NCBI GenBank assembly: GCA_039707655.1
Contig: CM077667.1
Coordinates: forward strand, 544,588,222-544,652,221
Source of the DNA: Elymus sibiricus
Taxonomy: Eukaryota > Streptophyta > Magnoliopsida > Poales > Poaceae
Reading direction: 5' to 3'
Length of the DNA: 64,000 nucleotides
A model generated the notes under the pieces. The model saw only the letters and a program-made list of their open reading frames with translations. It searched no databases and was not told the origin of the DNA. Shown in pieces: positions 34,083 through 46,689 of the stretch. The position numbers and the translations under genes were made by a program. How positions within the stretch are numbered: position 1 is the first letter of the stretch; each line of letters starts with the position of its first letter.

Positions 34083-37000
34083 GGCAAGTATGGTTATGGG
34101 AATTTTCATTTTCAATTACCTTCCTTGATGTTCGAATTGTTAATGCTTCATTCATTCTATTTGCATATTCTAGATACTTATTTTCTTGATAATTAGTTTT
34201 CTTATAAAATGACCATGCATTGAAAGTATGTTAGATTTAAATGTATTTGTCACATGTTTTATTATGCTTTCTTTGTGCTTCAGTTCTTGTCTTTCATGTC
34301 AGCATCATTGAAATCTCAAAAGCCAATCTTAGTGGCTATGATTATTGCTTCTTCGGAGACAACCCAATATTTTTCATTTCTGTTTTGGTATGATGAAATG
34401 ATTAATTCTGCTATATTGATTGTGTTTTTATATTTAATTAGTGTTTGTGCCCAGTAAAGCCTTTGGGGTGATTTGGATATACTAGAATTAATACTATGCA
34501 AAAACAGAAACTTTTGCGCCCAGTATTTAATTTCCCTTATTTTACTGGAACGTGATTTTTATATAAGTTGTTTACACATTATTCTAATACCAATTTATCA
34601 GGTCACCCTAATGTTTCGGAACTTTTTGAGTTACAGAAGTATGGTTTTAGTACACATCATTAGAGAATGTTCTGTTTTAAACAGATTCTATTTTCTACTT
34701 GCATAGTGTGCTTGTTTTAATGATTCTATGGATTGTATTGGTGGGTATAAGTCATGGGAGAGTTAGAATACAGTAGGTATTATGCAAGAATAATTTTGAA
34801 TTGCTTTCTAACATTACCTAAGTTTATGGTTTGCCGATTATACTAACGGATCTTACGAGGTTTCTGTTAAGTTTTTTGTGCTGAAGTTTCCATGTTTTGG
34901 GTGAAATCGCGATGGATGGAGGAATAAGGAGCGGCAAGACAGTAAGCTTGGGGATGCCCAAGGCACCCCAAGGTAATATTCAAGGAAGACCCAAGCGTCT
35001 AAGTTTCTGGATGCCCCGAATGGTATCCCCTCTTTCGTCCACAATTCATCGGTATGTTACTTGGAGCTATATTTTTATTTATCACATGATATGAGTTTTG
35101 CTTGGAGAGTGGTGTATTATAGTTTTTTTATTTTGAGTTTTCCACAATCATTACTTTCTGGACACATTTTTTGAGAGAGAGACACATGCATCATAGTTTA
35201 TTAGAATGGTCTTTATGCTTCGCTATATCTTTTGAGTTAAAGCAATTATGCTCATGTGTTTCACTTATTTCTTTAGAGCATGGCAAAAAATATATTTTGT
35301 AGAAACCCCTATCACTCTCATGCTTCACTTAAATCTCTTTGAGAGTCTCTGAAATAGGAAGTAGTAATTTTTACTGGTTCTATGTTTAGTCAAAAAATGA
35401 TAGGTATGCAAGAAGGATATAATAAAAACTTGCTTTTAGATCAATAAATGTGAAACGTATGATCAATGACATTGAGATTATAATATGGGGGATTACTAGT
35501 TTGTGGAAATTGATTAGTAAAAATAATGATATTAAGGTTTCTCATCCACTATTCATTAAAATGTTGGTTGTGGCATGACCGGGAAGTAGGAGTGTTTTGT
35601 ATCCTCGATTCAAAACCTTGTGTGTTGTGTGGCCGGGACGCGCGGTGGCTAACTCCTCCCAACCTCCTCCCTAGTAGCATGCGATGAGTGCTTCATTTTG
35701 ATAGAGCTAATAGAAGACAAAATAACTATCTGAGTTCCTTGCGTTTAACATGTGTTTGTGGACTGTAAGCACTTCTATCCTTTCCGTATTTTGCTACCCT
35801 CTTCGGTACCGTGCATTGGCCATTCTCACCTCGAGATCTGGCACATACTTCACCGGTGCCTCAAAATCCCGTGATATGATACGCTCTATCACCTAAGCCT
35901 TATTATATCTTCCTCAAAATAGCCACCATACCTACCTGTCATGACATTTCCACAGCCATTCCGAGATATATTGCCATGCAACTTCCATCATTCTTATGAC
36001 TTGAGTATCAATGGTCATTTTGCTTAGCATAATCATATGGATGACATTATATATGTGGCACAGCCATTGTTCATTATTATATACATTTTACGCTAGTATG
36101 ATTGCACATCCTGATACACGACAGAGGCATTCATATGCAGTCATAGGGTCTTTCAATTTTATTGAGTTGTAAAGTAAATAGAAATGTATGATCATCATCA
36201 TTAGAGTATTTCCCTAGTGAGCAAAAGGATGATGGAGACTAATGATTCCTCCAAAGAATGAGTATGAGGTTACGTACTTCGAAAAGGAAGGAAAAAAAGA
36301 AAGAAAAAAGAGAAAGAAAAAATAGAAAAAAAAACAGAAAAGAAAAAGAAAAAGAAAAACAGAGAGAAAAGTAGAAAAAGAGAGAAGGGGAATGACACTA
36401 TCCTTTGTTACAGTTGTGCCTCAAAGTAGCAACTAGCACCATGTTCTTCATATAGAGAGTCTTCATGTTTCGTCACTTTCATATAGAACTTGGCTTGTAT
36501 ATTCCGATAACGTGCTTCCTCAAATGCCCGAGGTCTTCATGAGCAAGCAAGTTCGATGCACATCCCACTTAGTTTCAATAGAGAGCTTTCATAAACTTAA
36601 AGCTCTAGTGCACCAAAAGTGGCATGGCAATCCCAACTCCTCATAACGATATCGATTGGAAGGTATCCCCATAGCCTAACGATCCGCCTAGCTGGTATGC
36701 GACTATCCAAACTTTTATCTTCCCTTGGTTATCTCTATCATCATTTCATTCGACCCAAAGTGCTAAAAGTCAATGGCTAACGCTCAAGGAATTCAGTGAA
36801 GTTGAAAATATTGTAGCACATGAAAAAGTATGAATGCTTGGTTAGGCACCAGGGTGATCATGATTTGTACTTGACGTTAGGAAGAAAGAGTTATGCCATT
36901 GCTTACATGATTAAATGAATTGGGGGATAATGTTCTTTGGTGTTGTTATTTTGTAAAGCAATTGTCATTTGCTTGTATTCATATTTAATATCTTTTCAAT

Positions 37001-37131
37001 ATCTATTAAGTTATTAGTTTTTAACATTTATATCGTAAAGGATTACATGATAAACATGCTATGTAGGAATAGTAATCATGTTTTTATCATTTACCTACTC
37101 GGGGACGAGTAGGAATTAAGCTTGGGGATGT
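34083..37131. other. Non-coding interior of LTR element, with purine tract and PPT
   Basis: No coding motif. A purine-only stretch of AAAG/AAAAAG words lies at about 36278-36390. CTTGGGGATG occurs at 34948-34957 as well as at 37121-37130 next to the LTR, so the polypurine motif exists twice in the interior. Generic short open frames are ignored. Confidence 0.6.
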
Positions 37132-38678
37132 TGATACGTCTCCAACATATCTATAAAGTCTTATTGTTTCGTGCTACTATTTTATCAATCTTCTATACTT
37201 TAAAGGTCATTTCATATCATTTTTGGGAACTAACCTATTAACCTAGTGCCCTGTGCGAGTTCATGTTTTTGTCTATTTTCTTGTGTCGCGGGAAGTCGTT
37301 ACCAAACGAAGTCCAAACAAAGCGAAACTTTACGGCGATTTTTTCTGGACCAACACGAACCCTAGGAGTATCAACAGAAGACCATACAATGCACGAGAGG
37401 GCGACAAGCTTAGGCGGCGTGCCCAAGGGGTGGCACGCCCTGTGAGCTTGTGGGCCCCTCGTGGCTGTCCTGAACCGCCTCTTCAGCCTGTAAATTCACA
37501 TATATTTCAGAAACCCTAAAAAGAGCCACGAAAAACAATTTTTGCGCCTATGCAAGTCTCTGTTCCGCCGTGATCCCATCTGGAGGCCTCCACCGGTAAT
37601 CTGCCGGGGGGAATTGATGACAGAGGCCATATTCATCAACATTGCTGCCTCCATAATGATGTGTGAGTAGTTCACCACGGACCAACGGGTCCATAGTGAT
37701 TAGCTAGATGGCTCTCTCTCCCTATGGTCTTCAATACCATGTTTTGTTCAGAGATCAATCCAATGTAATCCTCTTTCGCGTTGTGTCTATTCCGATAAAA
37801 TGAATTGTGGGTTTATGATTAGATTATTCATTGTCAGTTATTGAATCTTTTCTCAAATCTATATGAGCTTATTATGTATGATTGTTATAGCTATGTATGA
37901 TTTTCGATCTATGAGTCTTCTTTGGCTAAGTAGATGAGTAGACCATCGAAGGGAGTGGTTCATAGCAGTAGGTTCAATCTTGTGGTGTCCTCACCCAGTG
38001 ACAAAATGGATAGAGAGGCACATATTTGTATTATTTCTACTGAAGATAAAACGACACGGTCTGCACATATTGCTTGTCATACTTTTTCTACATTATGTCA
38101 TCTTGCGTAACGTGTTACTCTGTTTGTCATGAACTTAATACCATAGATGCCTGCTAGATAATGGTCAATTGGTGGAGTAATAGTGGTCGATGCAGGAAAG
38201 AGTCGGTCTACTTATCACGAATATAATGCCTACGTACATGATCATGCCATGAATAACATCATAACTATGCGCTTTTCTATCAATTTCTCAACTGTAATTC
38301 GTTTACCCACCGTATTCTATGTTCTTGAGAGAGATGTCTCTAGTGAAAACTATGACCCCCAGGTCTATTCCACATATTTACTAAAACACTATTTACCTTG
38401 CTGTAATTTATTTACTTATAATTTACTTTGCAATTTATCTACCAACCACTATCAGATTTGATCCTTTCAATTAACGAGTACAAGAGGATTGACAACCTGC
38501 TTGCCCGGTTGGGTGCAAGTATTTGCTCTTGTGCGTGTAGGTACCATCCATGGTTGATTACATGTTTCTCCTATTGGTTCGATAAACCTTGGTTCTCACT
38601 AAGGGAAATACTTGTTGCCACTCTACTACATCATCCCTTCCTCTTCGGGGAAAAACCCACATCATCTTGAAAGTAGCA
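37132..38678 (+). repeat. 3' LTR of the non-autonomous element
   Basis: Starts TGATACGTCTCCAACATATC directly after the polypurine tract and ends AAGTAGCA, 1547 bp. The end matches the 5' LTR end at 33267. Start sequence and size match the minus-strand LTR at 18001-19998, so the two elements belong to related families. Confidence 0.85.
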
Positions 38679-40672
38679 ATTCTCCATAGATGTGGGAGAC
38701 GTAGGTGAGTTGTAAGATTAATTTTTGCCTATTCTATATGGCGTTATTTGCATTTGTAGTAGCATGATCTGTCTAGTATATTGTTATTCTGTGGTAAACT
38801 CTATGCGTGTTGTCGAATTTAATGGCCCAGGCTACATGATCACAAGACCTACACAGGTAACACATATTGTTTGGAAAATATGTGACCTCTGACGTGACAT
38901 GTAGGGATATCTACGAGGACAAAACACAATATGCGATAACGGTGAGCCAATAAACTTAATGCTTGGTTGCGGTCCAAGGACCTTAATTGTGGAGACGACC
39001 ACTCCGTGGCAACTGAAGCAGAATCATAGAATGGAATATAATCATACGTGGAGGAGTTCCATAACCTAAGGGTGATCGGCCTACAGAACACACATATCAA
39101 ATACTATGAGTACATACAAAGTAATTGTTATTACCTTCGCAATGGCACATCTGATACATTCTTACCATGAACTGAATTCTCTCCCTGCCTAATCTCTTCG
39201 TTATAGGAAACACAACTTTTATTCATATTTATTTTATTTAATTTCGATAGTTTTTATAGTTATTACTTCAAACGCCTTTTATCCATGTGAATCTGATTTA
39301 TCCGTCATTCGGGACTGCAGAAGCTCAAGCAATTACTTGACACAAGAGTTGTGACACCTTGTGTGTGTGTGACATAAGCGCTATTATAAATACTCTCCTC
39401 CGCTCTTCATTGGGACGGTTACACAATGGGATACTTCTAGAAAGTGCTACACTACCATTGGCTTGCAGGCATCAATCGTCGCCTACTCTTTCTCATCTTT
39501 ACCGGGTCAGTCATCCGAAGAATTTTCTTTGGATATGGATGTAACACCGATTGTAGCAGTACGGGTGTAGGTGGTTCTTCCCTTGCCTCCATTGTTGTCG
39601 GAGTGGACAGGGAGTTTTCTGTTGCGCGTGTTTCTTTTGACAAAGCAAAAAATCCAGCCTGACCTACGATTCCTAGTATCCCTGACCCTTCACTTGGGCC
39701 ACCTCCACTGGGTTTAGAGGTGCCTCGTTCTCTCGTATAAGTCTTCAAGTGAGTCTTGTGGCTTGCTCTTATGATTTGGTTGTGGTCCAAGTTAACTACG
39801 TGAGCAAGCCAACTCTCCTAGGAGTATATCTAGGCTTGTGCTGCAGCACCCAGCGCTTCGGCCACCAAGCAGCAGTGGTGGCACTGGCATATCACCTGTA
39901 AGTGGGTCGAGCCCTCCCGCTGTGTTGCTGCTTGCTGGTTAGACCCCTCCTCCAGCCGCCTAAGAACTTGGCGTGCTGCCTCTACTCTCTAGTGCAGCAT
40001 AAGCTGCTCGTTTGCTCAATGAGATGTTATCTATATGCCTTGCTTTTTCCGAACGTATCGCACGGAGACTGTTTTGCTAGAAATAAGCCATGTCTGTAAC
40101 GATGGCGACCGGTGTGAGCGCACTGGGTCGAGTCCGTGGTGGACGTGTGCCAAGTGTACGTATGTGCGTGTGTGTTGCGGTGGCGCGTGAGATTGTGCTC
40201 GCGTCCGTCTCCATGATGGTGACCAGGTCTTGCGGAGGGGCAGACAGTTCACGTTGAGAGAAGACCGGCTCTCCAGGGTTGCCGTACGCTCGCCAGGAGG
40301 TGCGCGTAGGCGTTGCGTCGTCAAGGACTACAAAGCCGGCCTGTACGTTGCGTATGTACATGTGCATGGATGGGTTAGTGCTAGCAGGCATGCAAAGGGG
40401 TTGTTAGCTGTGGCCGTTAGTACACTTCCCTTCTTCTCAAAAAAAAAAAAAAAAAAAAAAAACATGCTTCCCTCGGCAACATCATTGGCTCCGTGCTTAG
40501 TGCCTCAGTGTCGACATCGTCGCATGCTATTGCCTCCTGCGAATGCACGACGGTTAAAAGTACACCACCACCACCAAAGTCTTCCGTTCAAATCTCACCA
40601 TGCATTTGTCTTTTCTTTATTAGCATATATAGCCCACTATACTTCCACGGGATGTCTTACTGCTTGGATATA
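38679..40672. other. Unassigned intergenic sequence
   Basis: About 2 kb without a supported gene. 39400-40400 is mixed GC with several short open frames on both strands, none with a recognised domain. An A-run of 23-24 at about 40440-40462 could be a poly(A) tail of an unrecognised retroposon. Confidence 0.4.
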
Positions 40673-40749
40673 CTACCTCCATTGTAACAAGACGTTGGGG
40701 CAGTTTAAATTAAAGTGCCTCAACGTCTTATATTTAGGAATGGAGGTAG
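40673..40749. mobile_element. Very short Stowaway-type MITE
   Basis: CTACCTCCATTG at the left end and AATGGAGGTAG at the right end are inverted repeats of Stowaway type. Inside, AGACGTTGGGGCA and TGCCTCAACGTCT pair as a second arm, so the 77 bases form one long hairpin. The left flank is TA as expected; the right flank is TT. Confidence 0.85.
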
Positions 40750-41639
40750 TTGGTAACAAATCATTGCAATATACAATTACCAGGTACAAATTTTTGACAG
40801 TCTAGTTGTCTCCTTGATTAGTTACCTGGATGTGACGCCTATATTGAATGATTATTTAGCTAGCCTCCCTTGATTGATGTTGTTGGATGCTTGTTTCTTT
40901 AGAAGGCTACAGAGAAAAAGTGTGTGTACCTAGAAGCGATACAAAATACATCTTCATCAGCGAAACCTAACTAATGGAGATATGCCTCCCATGATAGTTT
41001 TTCGAATCAAAATACAGTTACAGTTGGGAACATACATAGTATAAGATTATGAACAGAAGAATAAAATCAAATAGAATATCACATGCATGTCAACATAATA
41101 TTTTATTACTGTACATTATTTTCCATTGTTTGACATGATGGGGAAGTGCAGTTCGATATATTCACTTATCACAGACAACACACATACAAGAGTTTACCAA
41201 AATGTTATCAGCATGACAATACGAGTGATCAAGGAGATTCCGCCACTTCTGCAAGCATGTTGCCTGGCAAGTAACAGGAAAACAAATAAAAGGTTCCCAG
41301 AAAGCACGATAGGTATGGCAATTCCCTGTTGACAAGAAAATACGTCATCAGTAAGAGATATCGAAACTAAGAAACTTGTGCAGTTCTACTCCGCTTGGAG
41401 GGATAATGGAAACACGTATACAGGGACATGGAGATTGATTTCGTACGAGCATGGCTGGAATTTCCTAGCAGCACAAGCACCATAAGGCAAAGAAGAATAG
41501 TTTTCCCCTTCATATCTGATTCTCGTTTCTGTTTCGGGTTCCAGAAGCATACATGTTGTTATCTTATAGAGTTGCGCTAGAGAACATTTACTCCCCAGTC
41601 ACTCAATTATAATAATAAAAAATCTGGCCATATCATCTA
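40750..41639. other. Unassigned intergenic sequence
   Basis: AT-rich, no gene or repeat recognised. Confidence 0.4.
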
Positions 41640-41745
41640 TCTATCTATCTATATATATATATATCCATCTATCTATAAATATCTATATCTATCTATCTAT
41701 ATCAATATCTATACTTCTATATCTATAGCTATATACTTGTATACT
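41640..41745. repeat. Interrupted ATCT/TATA microsatellite
   Basis: Runs of ATCT and TA repeats with interruptions (CTATCTATCTATCTATATATATATAT type). Confidence 0.9.
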
Positions 41746-42400
41746 TATACTAATTATAGACTCCCAAGAAATTCTCATGTTAATCAGAAATTATGAACCG
41801 TTTATCTGGTCGGACCGATAAATATTACGTTCTACATCAATCTATATATTTCTTGGTAAAAAAACAGTCAAAAAGGCCCATAATATTGAAGAGAAAAATA
41901 TAGACCATTGATTTAAAGGGCATAGGTCATTGCGACTCAGATCAAATAAAATTACGCAACTCTTATTTTTGTGCAATTAGATAACGTACAAGTGATGAAC
42001 TTTCTTTCCCCACAGGTTAAAAATGTAAAAATATACCCATCCGCGTGCATGTAGAAGAAGAAAAGCAAATTAACTTTAGGAAATTATTTAAAAACAGTCG
42101 GATGATTTGTTGATTTCATCAGCCGCGTCCGACCGACGCCGTTCGATTGCTCTTGCACGGAGCCTCTTTCTCTTCGCACGCGAAGTTAGCCCACCTGCTA
42201 TCTGACCGCGTAGACGCGCATCTGAAGCTAAATGGTCCCCGTGAATCCCCGTGACTGCTTACCAGTTCCATTCCAATTCTACTTTTTCATGTAGTTACAC
42301 AAGTACGTGATGCTACAAATATTCTCAAGGAAGCATGTCGGAAGAGATTTCAGAACACCATATTCTTGACGTTGACTGTGGGTGTTTGTTGGATTTAATA
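41746..42400. other. Unassigned; contains a relic related to 362-440
   Basis: At 41758-41820 the phrase GACTCCCAAGAAATT and the following 60 bases match 364-430 and 13344-13410 at perhaps 80%. This suggests one shared old repeat family. The rest is unassigned. Confidence 0.5.
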
Positions 42401-43246
42401 CTAGCAAGCTCCTAGTGTCATGGTTGCTTGGATATAACAATGCTTAAGGTAGTATCCTTGACACCTACGCCGCCGTCGCGGTCGTCGAAGCATAGATACC
42501 ATTGCATCATCATCGAGCACACCGTCGTTGTGGTTCGTCGCAACATTGTCACGGCTATTGAAGCACAACGTTGCAACATCATCAAAACATTCGGGCCTTC
42601 GCCAGACCATCATCGCGGCGTACAAGCACACCATCGCAGCATTGTCGTGACCGTTCGAAGCACGCCATACGTTGTGGTTTGTCGTGGCTATTGAAGCGCG
42701 CCGTTGTAACATCATCGAAGCAGTCGGGGTTGTCGTCCTAGCATCACCGTGGTTACCGCATGCTGTCGCACCATCATTGAAGCAGACGGTTGCCGTCATA
42801 ACATCGCCGCAACAGTAAAAGTACACTGCGTCCATCAAAGCGTGTCGACGCAATATCATCGAAGCAAACGGGATTGTTGTCGTAGCATTACCGCGGTTAC
42901 CGAAGCACCCGTCGTGGCCGTCGAAGCATGCCGTCGCAACATCATTGAAGCAGACTGTTGTCGTCATAACATCGCCGCAACAATGAAAATACACCGCGGC
43001 CATCAAAGCGTGTCGACGCAACATCATCGAAGCAGCCGGGATTATTGTCGTAGCATCACCGCGGTTACCAAAGCACCCACCGTGGCCGTCGAAGCATGCT
43101 ATCGCAACATCATTGAAGCAGACGGTTACCGTCATAACATCGCCGCAACCGTGAAAGTACATCGCGGCCATCAAAGCCCATCGCCGTCGTCGTCGAAGTA
43201 GGCTGGTTGCCGCCGTGCAGCGTCGCAGCACTACTCGCACCTTCAC
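42401..43246. repeat. 168-bp tandem repeat, three units, in a long open frame
   Basis: Phrase CATTGAAGCAGAC starts near 42774, 42942 and 43110, a strict 168-base period; shorter degenerate pieces extend to about 42430. Because 168 is a multiple of three, reading frames stay open: 281 residues on the minus strand (43246 to 42401) with a 56-residue repeat containing CGDVMT and VCFND, and 150 residues on the plus strand. Both frames being open is what such a repeat gives by itself, so I do not call a gene. Confidence 0.85.
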
Positions 43247-43459
43247 ACTATGCCTACAACAGCCGGACTACCCTCGCGACATCATCGTCTTGGCTTGAAA
43301 TGCGTTTGCCTTCGTTCGGGCGGCTGGTCTTTTTCAAGTAGCTTGTGTCGTTATGTGGAGCGCTGCTGTGCATGCCATTAATCAAACCAGTCAGGTGGGG
43401 ACGGACAAGTGAAAGCGGTTATCGTGATCAGCAACAACAAGAAGAAATCTATATCTACA

Positions 43460-44607
43460 TCTATACCTATTATTAAAGTACGAAGTGCTTCTATCCGTAT
43501 GTCATCGAAATTGTCACCATTGTTTTTAAGGCGTCCCGCCTTGGACGCTTAGGCGACGCTTAGGCGATAAGGCGCCCCCCCAGCGCCTTACAAATATGCC
43601 CGCCTTAGGCGCTTAGGCGTCGCCTAGGCGATAAGGCGCCCCCCCAGCGCGTTAGGTCGCCTTACCGCCTTAAAAACAATGATTGTCACTAAAGTTGCAA
43701 AATATTACCTACCAATGCCACCTATAAGTAATAAAAAATGTTTCACACAAAAAAATCTTGGACGGACCGGCCCATGCAAGAACCTCCTATACAACGCTCT
43801 GTGCGCTAGGAGATGACACAACGCGTCTGTTTGGGCAGGTCCATGTATGAGCGACCTGTTTTCTAAATTCCGTTTTTTTTCCCGTTATTGTTTTTTTATG
43901 TTAAATAATTTGGGAATTCAAAAAAAATTCAAAAATAAAAGAAATGATAATGTTGAAATAATTTTTTTAACAATTCATAAATACTTGTGGATTCAGAAAT
44001 GCGATTTAAAAAAATGGTCGAATATTTAAGAAAAGTTCACAATTTTTTTAAAAAATTTCTGGGAAACGTTCATGATTTTTAGAAAAGTTCAAGTATTAAA
44101 AAATGTTAATGAAATAGAATAAATTTTTGCCAATTCAAAAAATGTTCATGAACTAAAACAAATCATAAAAATTAAGAAACTGTTCGTAAGTTAAAAAATT
44201 GTTCAATGATTCATATAATGTTTGCTGATACAAAAAAAGATAGGCATTTAAAAAACATCATCCATTCCGAAAATTGTTCCAACAATTTCGAAAAAATGTT
44301 CATAGATTCAAGAAAATCTTTTAACAATGTTCACATTTTTTTGAAAATATTTTTAAATAGTATAAAATGTTCGTAAATTCAAAAAATGTTCCTGATTTTA
44401 GAAACAATATTTGTAAATTTGAATAAAGTTCACGATTTCAATTGTGTTCACGAGTTTGAAAAAACATTCATGATTTTCAAAAATCGTTCACGATTTCACA
44501 AAAATGAGAGTGATAGTATATCTCGGTGATGCAACAAAATGTGGTCATGGTCATTGGAGATTATGATTTTTTTTTCTCTCCTTGCAACGCACGGTACGTT
44601 TTGCTAG
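43460..44607 (+). mobile_element. Helitron-like element (tentative)
   Basis: It starts TCTATACCTATTATTAAAG after A and ends TTGCAACGCACGGTACGTTT plus TGCTAG before T, fitting Helitron insertion between A and T. The 3' hairpin is only half preserved. The interior (43850-44520) is very AT-rich with GTTCATGA / AAAATGTTC words and no RepHel gene. A MITE is inserted at 43518. Confidence 0.4.
43518..43681. mobile_element. hAT-like MITE with perfect 8-bp target duplication
   Basis: Ends CATTGTTTTTAAGGCG / CGCCTTAAAAACAATG are perfect inverted repeats. Flanked by ATTGTCAC on both sides (43510-43517 and 43682-43689). Inside, GGCGATAAGGCGCCCCCCCA occurs twice (43562 and 43629). Confidence 0.9.
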
Positions 44608-45015
44608 TAAATTAAAAGGCATACTCGAGGGGATCATATGGCTTATAGGACATGCCAGATGACGCGTAGCGTCCACTGAGATAAATTCACTCTATCTCTC
44701 TTTTTCAAAATACAGTAATAATCAGCCGTGCTATCTTTTCCTAAAAACGTGCAACACAGAAAGTTCCATTCCGATAGTTTAAAGGAAGTTTGTTGTACCT
44801 TGAACGCAACAAAAGTAAGCAGAAACAAAATCATTGTTTGTGTGTCAAAACTTCCTTATTCCACTAGTTATTCATTGCAGATAATTAGATCTTGGATCTT
44901 ATCGATGGTGTGTGCGCATAGACCTGCGGCCATACTTGAGGGTTGGTATTGGAAATGCCCTAATATGTAAGGATGCCCATCGAGTCTGTTTGCATTTTTA
45001 TTTTACACTAGTAAA
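44608..45015. other. Unassigned intergenic sequence
   Basis: No supported feature. Confidence 0.4.
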
Positions 45016-45046
45016 CTAGCAAGGTGGCCCGCGCAAATGCATGGGC
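45016..45046 (-). other. Helitron-like 3' terminus (minus strand)
   Basis: CTAG at 45016-45019, then CAAGGTG and an imperfect hairpin GCCCGCGC / GCATGGGC (45027-45046). On the minus strand this is hairpin, spacer, CTAG, T. It is very similar to 96-132 (CTAGCATAGTGGCCC against CTAGCAAGGTGGCCC), so both belong to one Helitron group. Confidence 0.45.
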
Positions 45047-46540
45047 TATCCCCATCTTTACGCTATTGTTTTCTTAACAATAATCGCATTTTAAAATCAT
45101 GCAATTTAGAGTTTTATTTTGCAAGATGTTTGATATAGTATTGCCAAAGAAAAGTCAATTTTTAAAAATACCAACAATATGCCCACATCTTTCGAGACAT
45201 AATTTTTTAAATTTTAATCAATTTGTGGATTTGTATATTGAATCGGAACATACTCGAATTCATAGTAAGAAGTGATTAAACTAAATATTTTCATATAGGT
45301 TTTCCTATCATGATCTACCTCCCATCTATCCATTCATAATAAAAATATGGTGTTATAATTGGGCAGCGTACATGTACATATAGTACCATTGGCACAATCA
45401 TCATCATGCAAACATTAAATCAAACCTCAAGTACTGGATTGTAAATTTATAATGGGTAGAGTATATGTAATAACTACACCGAAAACCAAAATTTGTGTAC
45501 AAAAATTCATATATGATCTATACGTTCCTACGAACCAGAAAAAATAGTGTAGAATGAACTATTTAGAACATCAGTCTTCTAAGAATATAGAAATAAGTGA
45601 GCATACAAAATTGGCATTGTTAACAGGAATGTCGAAGCCACCACGAAATACCATTAGTATAACAACTATTGCACAAGATGAATGATTATATGCACATTTC
45701 ATATTTTAACAACCATTTAAGAGAGTTAGGTAAAGGATGAATTGCTTTAAAAATGTTTATGCTATTCCGGACAGAAATATGCAATTAAAGAAATGCTCAC
45801 TCCAAGAGATTAGGCATAATTTCTATTTAATAGATGATAGATGATCATAAAAGTTGGTGGATGCTAAACACAAAGTATAAGAATCCAATAGACAATCAAG
45901 ATGTTTGTTAATCATATTTGAAAGAGTAAGATCTTATCGTATGCGGCGATAAAGGTGGAGGTGGTCGAGGCTCGACGTCGTAGATGCTTCTCACTTCTTG
46001 TTTCTTAAAAAAAACAAAATTATTACAGACAAACAAATAAATTTATAGGTCTGAAATTATTTATAATTTACCACTTTGAATTAGGGTCCATAGATATGTC
46101 TTGACTTTGTTTTTTGTTGCGATTTTAAGAGATACAATATCAAAATCACTGGTGCAATTTAGTAAGGAGTAAGAAATGATAATCTTCATTGACAAATTCG
46201 CATGAATTTCTTTGTACATAACGACAATGATAGATGTACTGAATGATTAAATAGATGTTTCCCCACTAACTACTATCTGGAATAATTAAGGCATAAACAT
46301 ATGTTTAAAAATCTAGGTATAAAAAATGATGCTCCCTAAATTATTAGACCAAAATAATAGATGAAGGTGATAAAAAATGATGCTCCCTAAATTATTAGAC
46401 CAAAATAATAGATGAAGGTGATAAAAAATGATAATATAGTTGTTTGATGAGATTTTTGCAGCACGAATTGTACGCAAAGTGAGGAGGAATTTAGAAGTAA
46501 AAGTTTGTCTAAGTGATGACTTCAATCAATAATATTTAGT
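45047..46540. other. Unassigned AT-rich sequence with one 51-bp tandem duplication
   Basis: It may be the interior of the minus-strand Helitron-like element whose 3' end is at 45016. At 46327-46428 a 51-base phrase (TGATGCTCCCTAAATTATTA...) is present twice. No gene is seen. Confidence 0.5.
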
Positions 46541-46689
46541 TGTACACATGGAGCAAGAAGTGCCTATGCATGGAGCTTATATTGCATGTGTGTATGAACT
46601 ACTGCTAGCCCAATTTAATTGTTAATGGACTAATGGCCAGCTAATTAAAATTAGCCCAGTGCATACATGCATGCACGTAGAGCTCGTAC

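Larger units (their letters stand above)
29474..38678 (+). mobile_element. Non-autonomous LTR retrotransposon, 5'-truncated, with nested LINE
   Basis: The 3' LTR is 37132-38678. The 5' LTR survives only from about 29474 (matching 37990 onward in the 3' LTR), is split by a LINE at 29733-32392, and ends at 33267 (AAGTAGCA in both LTRs). Then follows GATTTCTGGAGCCGTTGCCG, the conserved leader start. Internally there is one broken gag-position open frame and about 3 kb of AT-rich sequence; no protease, reverse transcriptase or integrase is present. A purine-rich AAGCTTGGGGATG at 37118-37130 just before the 3' LTR is the likely polypurine tract. The element must have been mobilised by proteins of a related autonomous family. 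Confidence 0.85.

Noticed and set aside
40031..40391. Possible exon on the minus strand
   Set aside because: About 100 residues open in two overlapping frames, but no domain, splice pattern or promoter could be supported.
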